Below are positions 63,301 to 64,000 of a stretch of 64,000 nt of DNA, piece by piece; the stretch's first letter is position 1; each line of letters begins with the position of its first letter. The position numbers and the translations under genes were made by a program. The stretch is from Phallusia fumigata (Eukaryota > Chordata > Ascidiacea > Phlebobranchia > Ascidiidae). The DNA lies in assembly GCA_008931825.1 (NCBI GenBank), contig QXVZ01014505.1, positions 1 through 64,000 on the forward strand. The letters are read 5' to 3'. The notes below the pieces were generated by a model that saw only the letters and a program-made list of their open reading frames with translations, had not been told where the DNA came from and did no database searches.

Positions 63301-64000
63301 AGCAAGAGATTGTGTAGTCAAACGATAAGTGCTGCTATCTATTAATTAAATGTAAGCGCATGTTAATTTCTTGCAACTGCCCTGAAGCGTCCATGTTGAC
63401 TACGTCAACGGCGTATTCATACCTAATGCCTCTCACAGGCCTGCTATACAATGAAACATCTTTTTACTACATTTGTCCATTGGAAAAACAAACTAAATTG
63501 TCAAAAAGGTCACACTGCACCAACACGGTTATGCTTTGCAACTAATATAAAAATTTTCCAATTACTAATTGAAAACAATTGTAGGTAAAAGGTCAACCTG
63601 ATCGTCTCGAAACTCATCATGAGTTGGAGAGGTCTTTGACGGACAGGTAAAAACCCGCCGTACGTATCGCTAATCATTTGTGACGTCACAAACAGCCAGT
63701 GTGTTTCTTGTGCAGTGACACAACCCCATCGGAAACATTGGGTACGACGCGCGAGGCAGAGAAGGCCGAGATGGTACAACAAACCTGCTAGGATTCCATG
63801 ACATAATAATGCTTAAAACGACGTTCGACTTTGGTAATTTTTTAGAGAATGCATGCGACAGTCGGAAGCATAAGCAAAGAAATTGAGAGGCTGGCAAATC
63901 AACTAAATAGTTTGGAAAGGCGATCTCAGTCAGTGTACTCGTCAGCTTTAGATCAAATCAACAGAATTGCCCAGGCGGTAGAAGTTTTATCTCAAAGATT
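60363..64000 (+). CDS. Divergent SK/KCNN-type channel with a G-S-G filter (3' end cut)
   Basis: Exons 60363-60407 (tentative), 60543-60619, 60890-61081, 61168-61297, 61480-61610, 61665-61817, 61893-62073, 62161-62362, 62559-62729, 62806-62903 and 63846 to the window end join in phase to at least 511 residues. The SK layout is visible: S1 (about 58-78), S2 (149-168), the S2-S3 block KLFLLCLHIPPP, an S3-S4 region with IRMFICGIKIL, a long S4-S5/S5 segment, pore helix WLMVVTVT, then TNLGSGEVRP where SK channels have LSIGYGDMVP. A basic IQ-like helix follows (CIQAAWRRY, about 383), then a terminal coiled coil (EIERLANQLNSLE). SK channels are calmodulin-gated K+ channels. The S1-S2 loop here is longer than usual. 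The filter replaces Tyr with Ser and Asp with Glu, so potassium selectivity cannot be assumed. The first exon and the start codon are inferred from phase only. Confidence 0.8.

Overview
The window looks like compact, AT-rich nuclear DNA from an invertebrate animal. Genes are cut into many short GT-AG exons (two GC-AG introns are inferred). They lie on both strands and carry bilaterian products: fibronectin III (FN3) and von Willebrand A (vWA) extracellular modules, CFAP99, SNM1A/DCLRE1A, a CTTNBP2-type coiled-coil protein, rolling stone proteins and an SK-type channel. An ascidian tunicate is my best guess from gene density, short introns and very high apparent polymorphism, but no single feature proves it. 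All gene models were built by hand from splice sites, reading-frame phase and remembered family sequences; no search was run.

Layout. (1) 0.5-20.9 kb, minus strand: one gene of about 60 exons encoding a type II membrane protein of roughly 2,850 residues. Its order is signal anchor, furin-like site, cadherin/Ig-like module, EGF, sushi, calcium-binding EGF, two FN3, SEA-like, EGF, two vWA, sixteen FN3, then a third vWA. Most of the FN3 array is a four-FN3 block repeated three times. (2) 22.6-25.7 kb, plus: an unrecognised coiled-coil protein with a hAT-type transposon in an intron. (3) 26.1-30.6 kb, minus: a complete CFAP99 gene, convergent with (2). (4) 33.7-37.8 kb, plus: DCLRE1A/SNM1A. (5) 39.3-44.6 kb, minus: a CTTNBP2NL-like gene. 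(6) 46-47 kb: one hAT-like element nested in another, both with 8-bp target duplications. (7) 52.0-52.9 kb, plus: the last two exons of an unrecognised gene. (8) 53.8-59.4 kb, plus: two tandem rolling-stone-like genes. (9) 60.4-64.0 kb, plus: a divergent SK-type potassium-channel gene, cut by the window end, whose pore reads G-S-G where the K+ signature is G-Y-G.

Assembly. Ten single-N characters mark contig joins. At seven or eight of them the sequence after the N repeats, with a few differences, what came before it. These look like unmerged overlapping contigs or haplotypes. They create false tandem copies: three copies of one vWA exon, a false 26-codon repeat in DCLRE1A, and a 0.6-kb intergenic repeat that differs by a 172-bp insertion.

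The genes do not form one pathway. CFAP99 points to motile cilia, DCLRE1A to crosslink repair, the CTTNBP2-like protein to cortical or STRIPAK functions, and the FN3/vWA protein to cell-surface adhesion. The channel's filter and the block-repeated FN3 array are the most unusual items.
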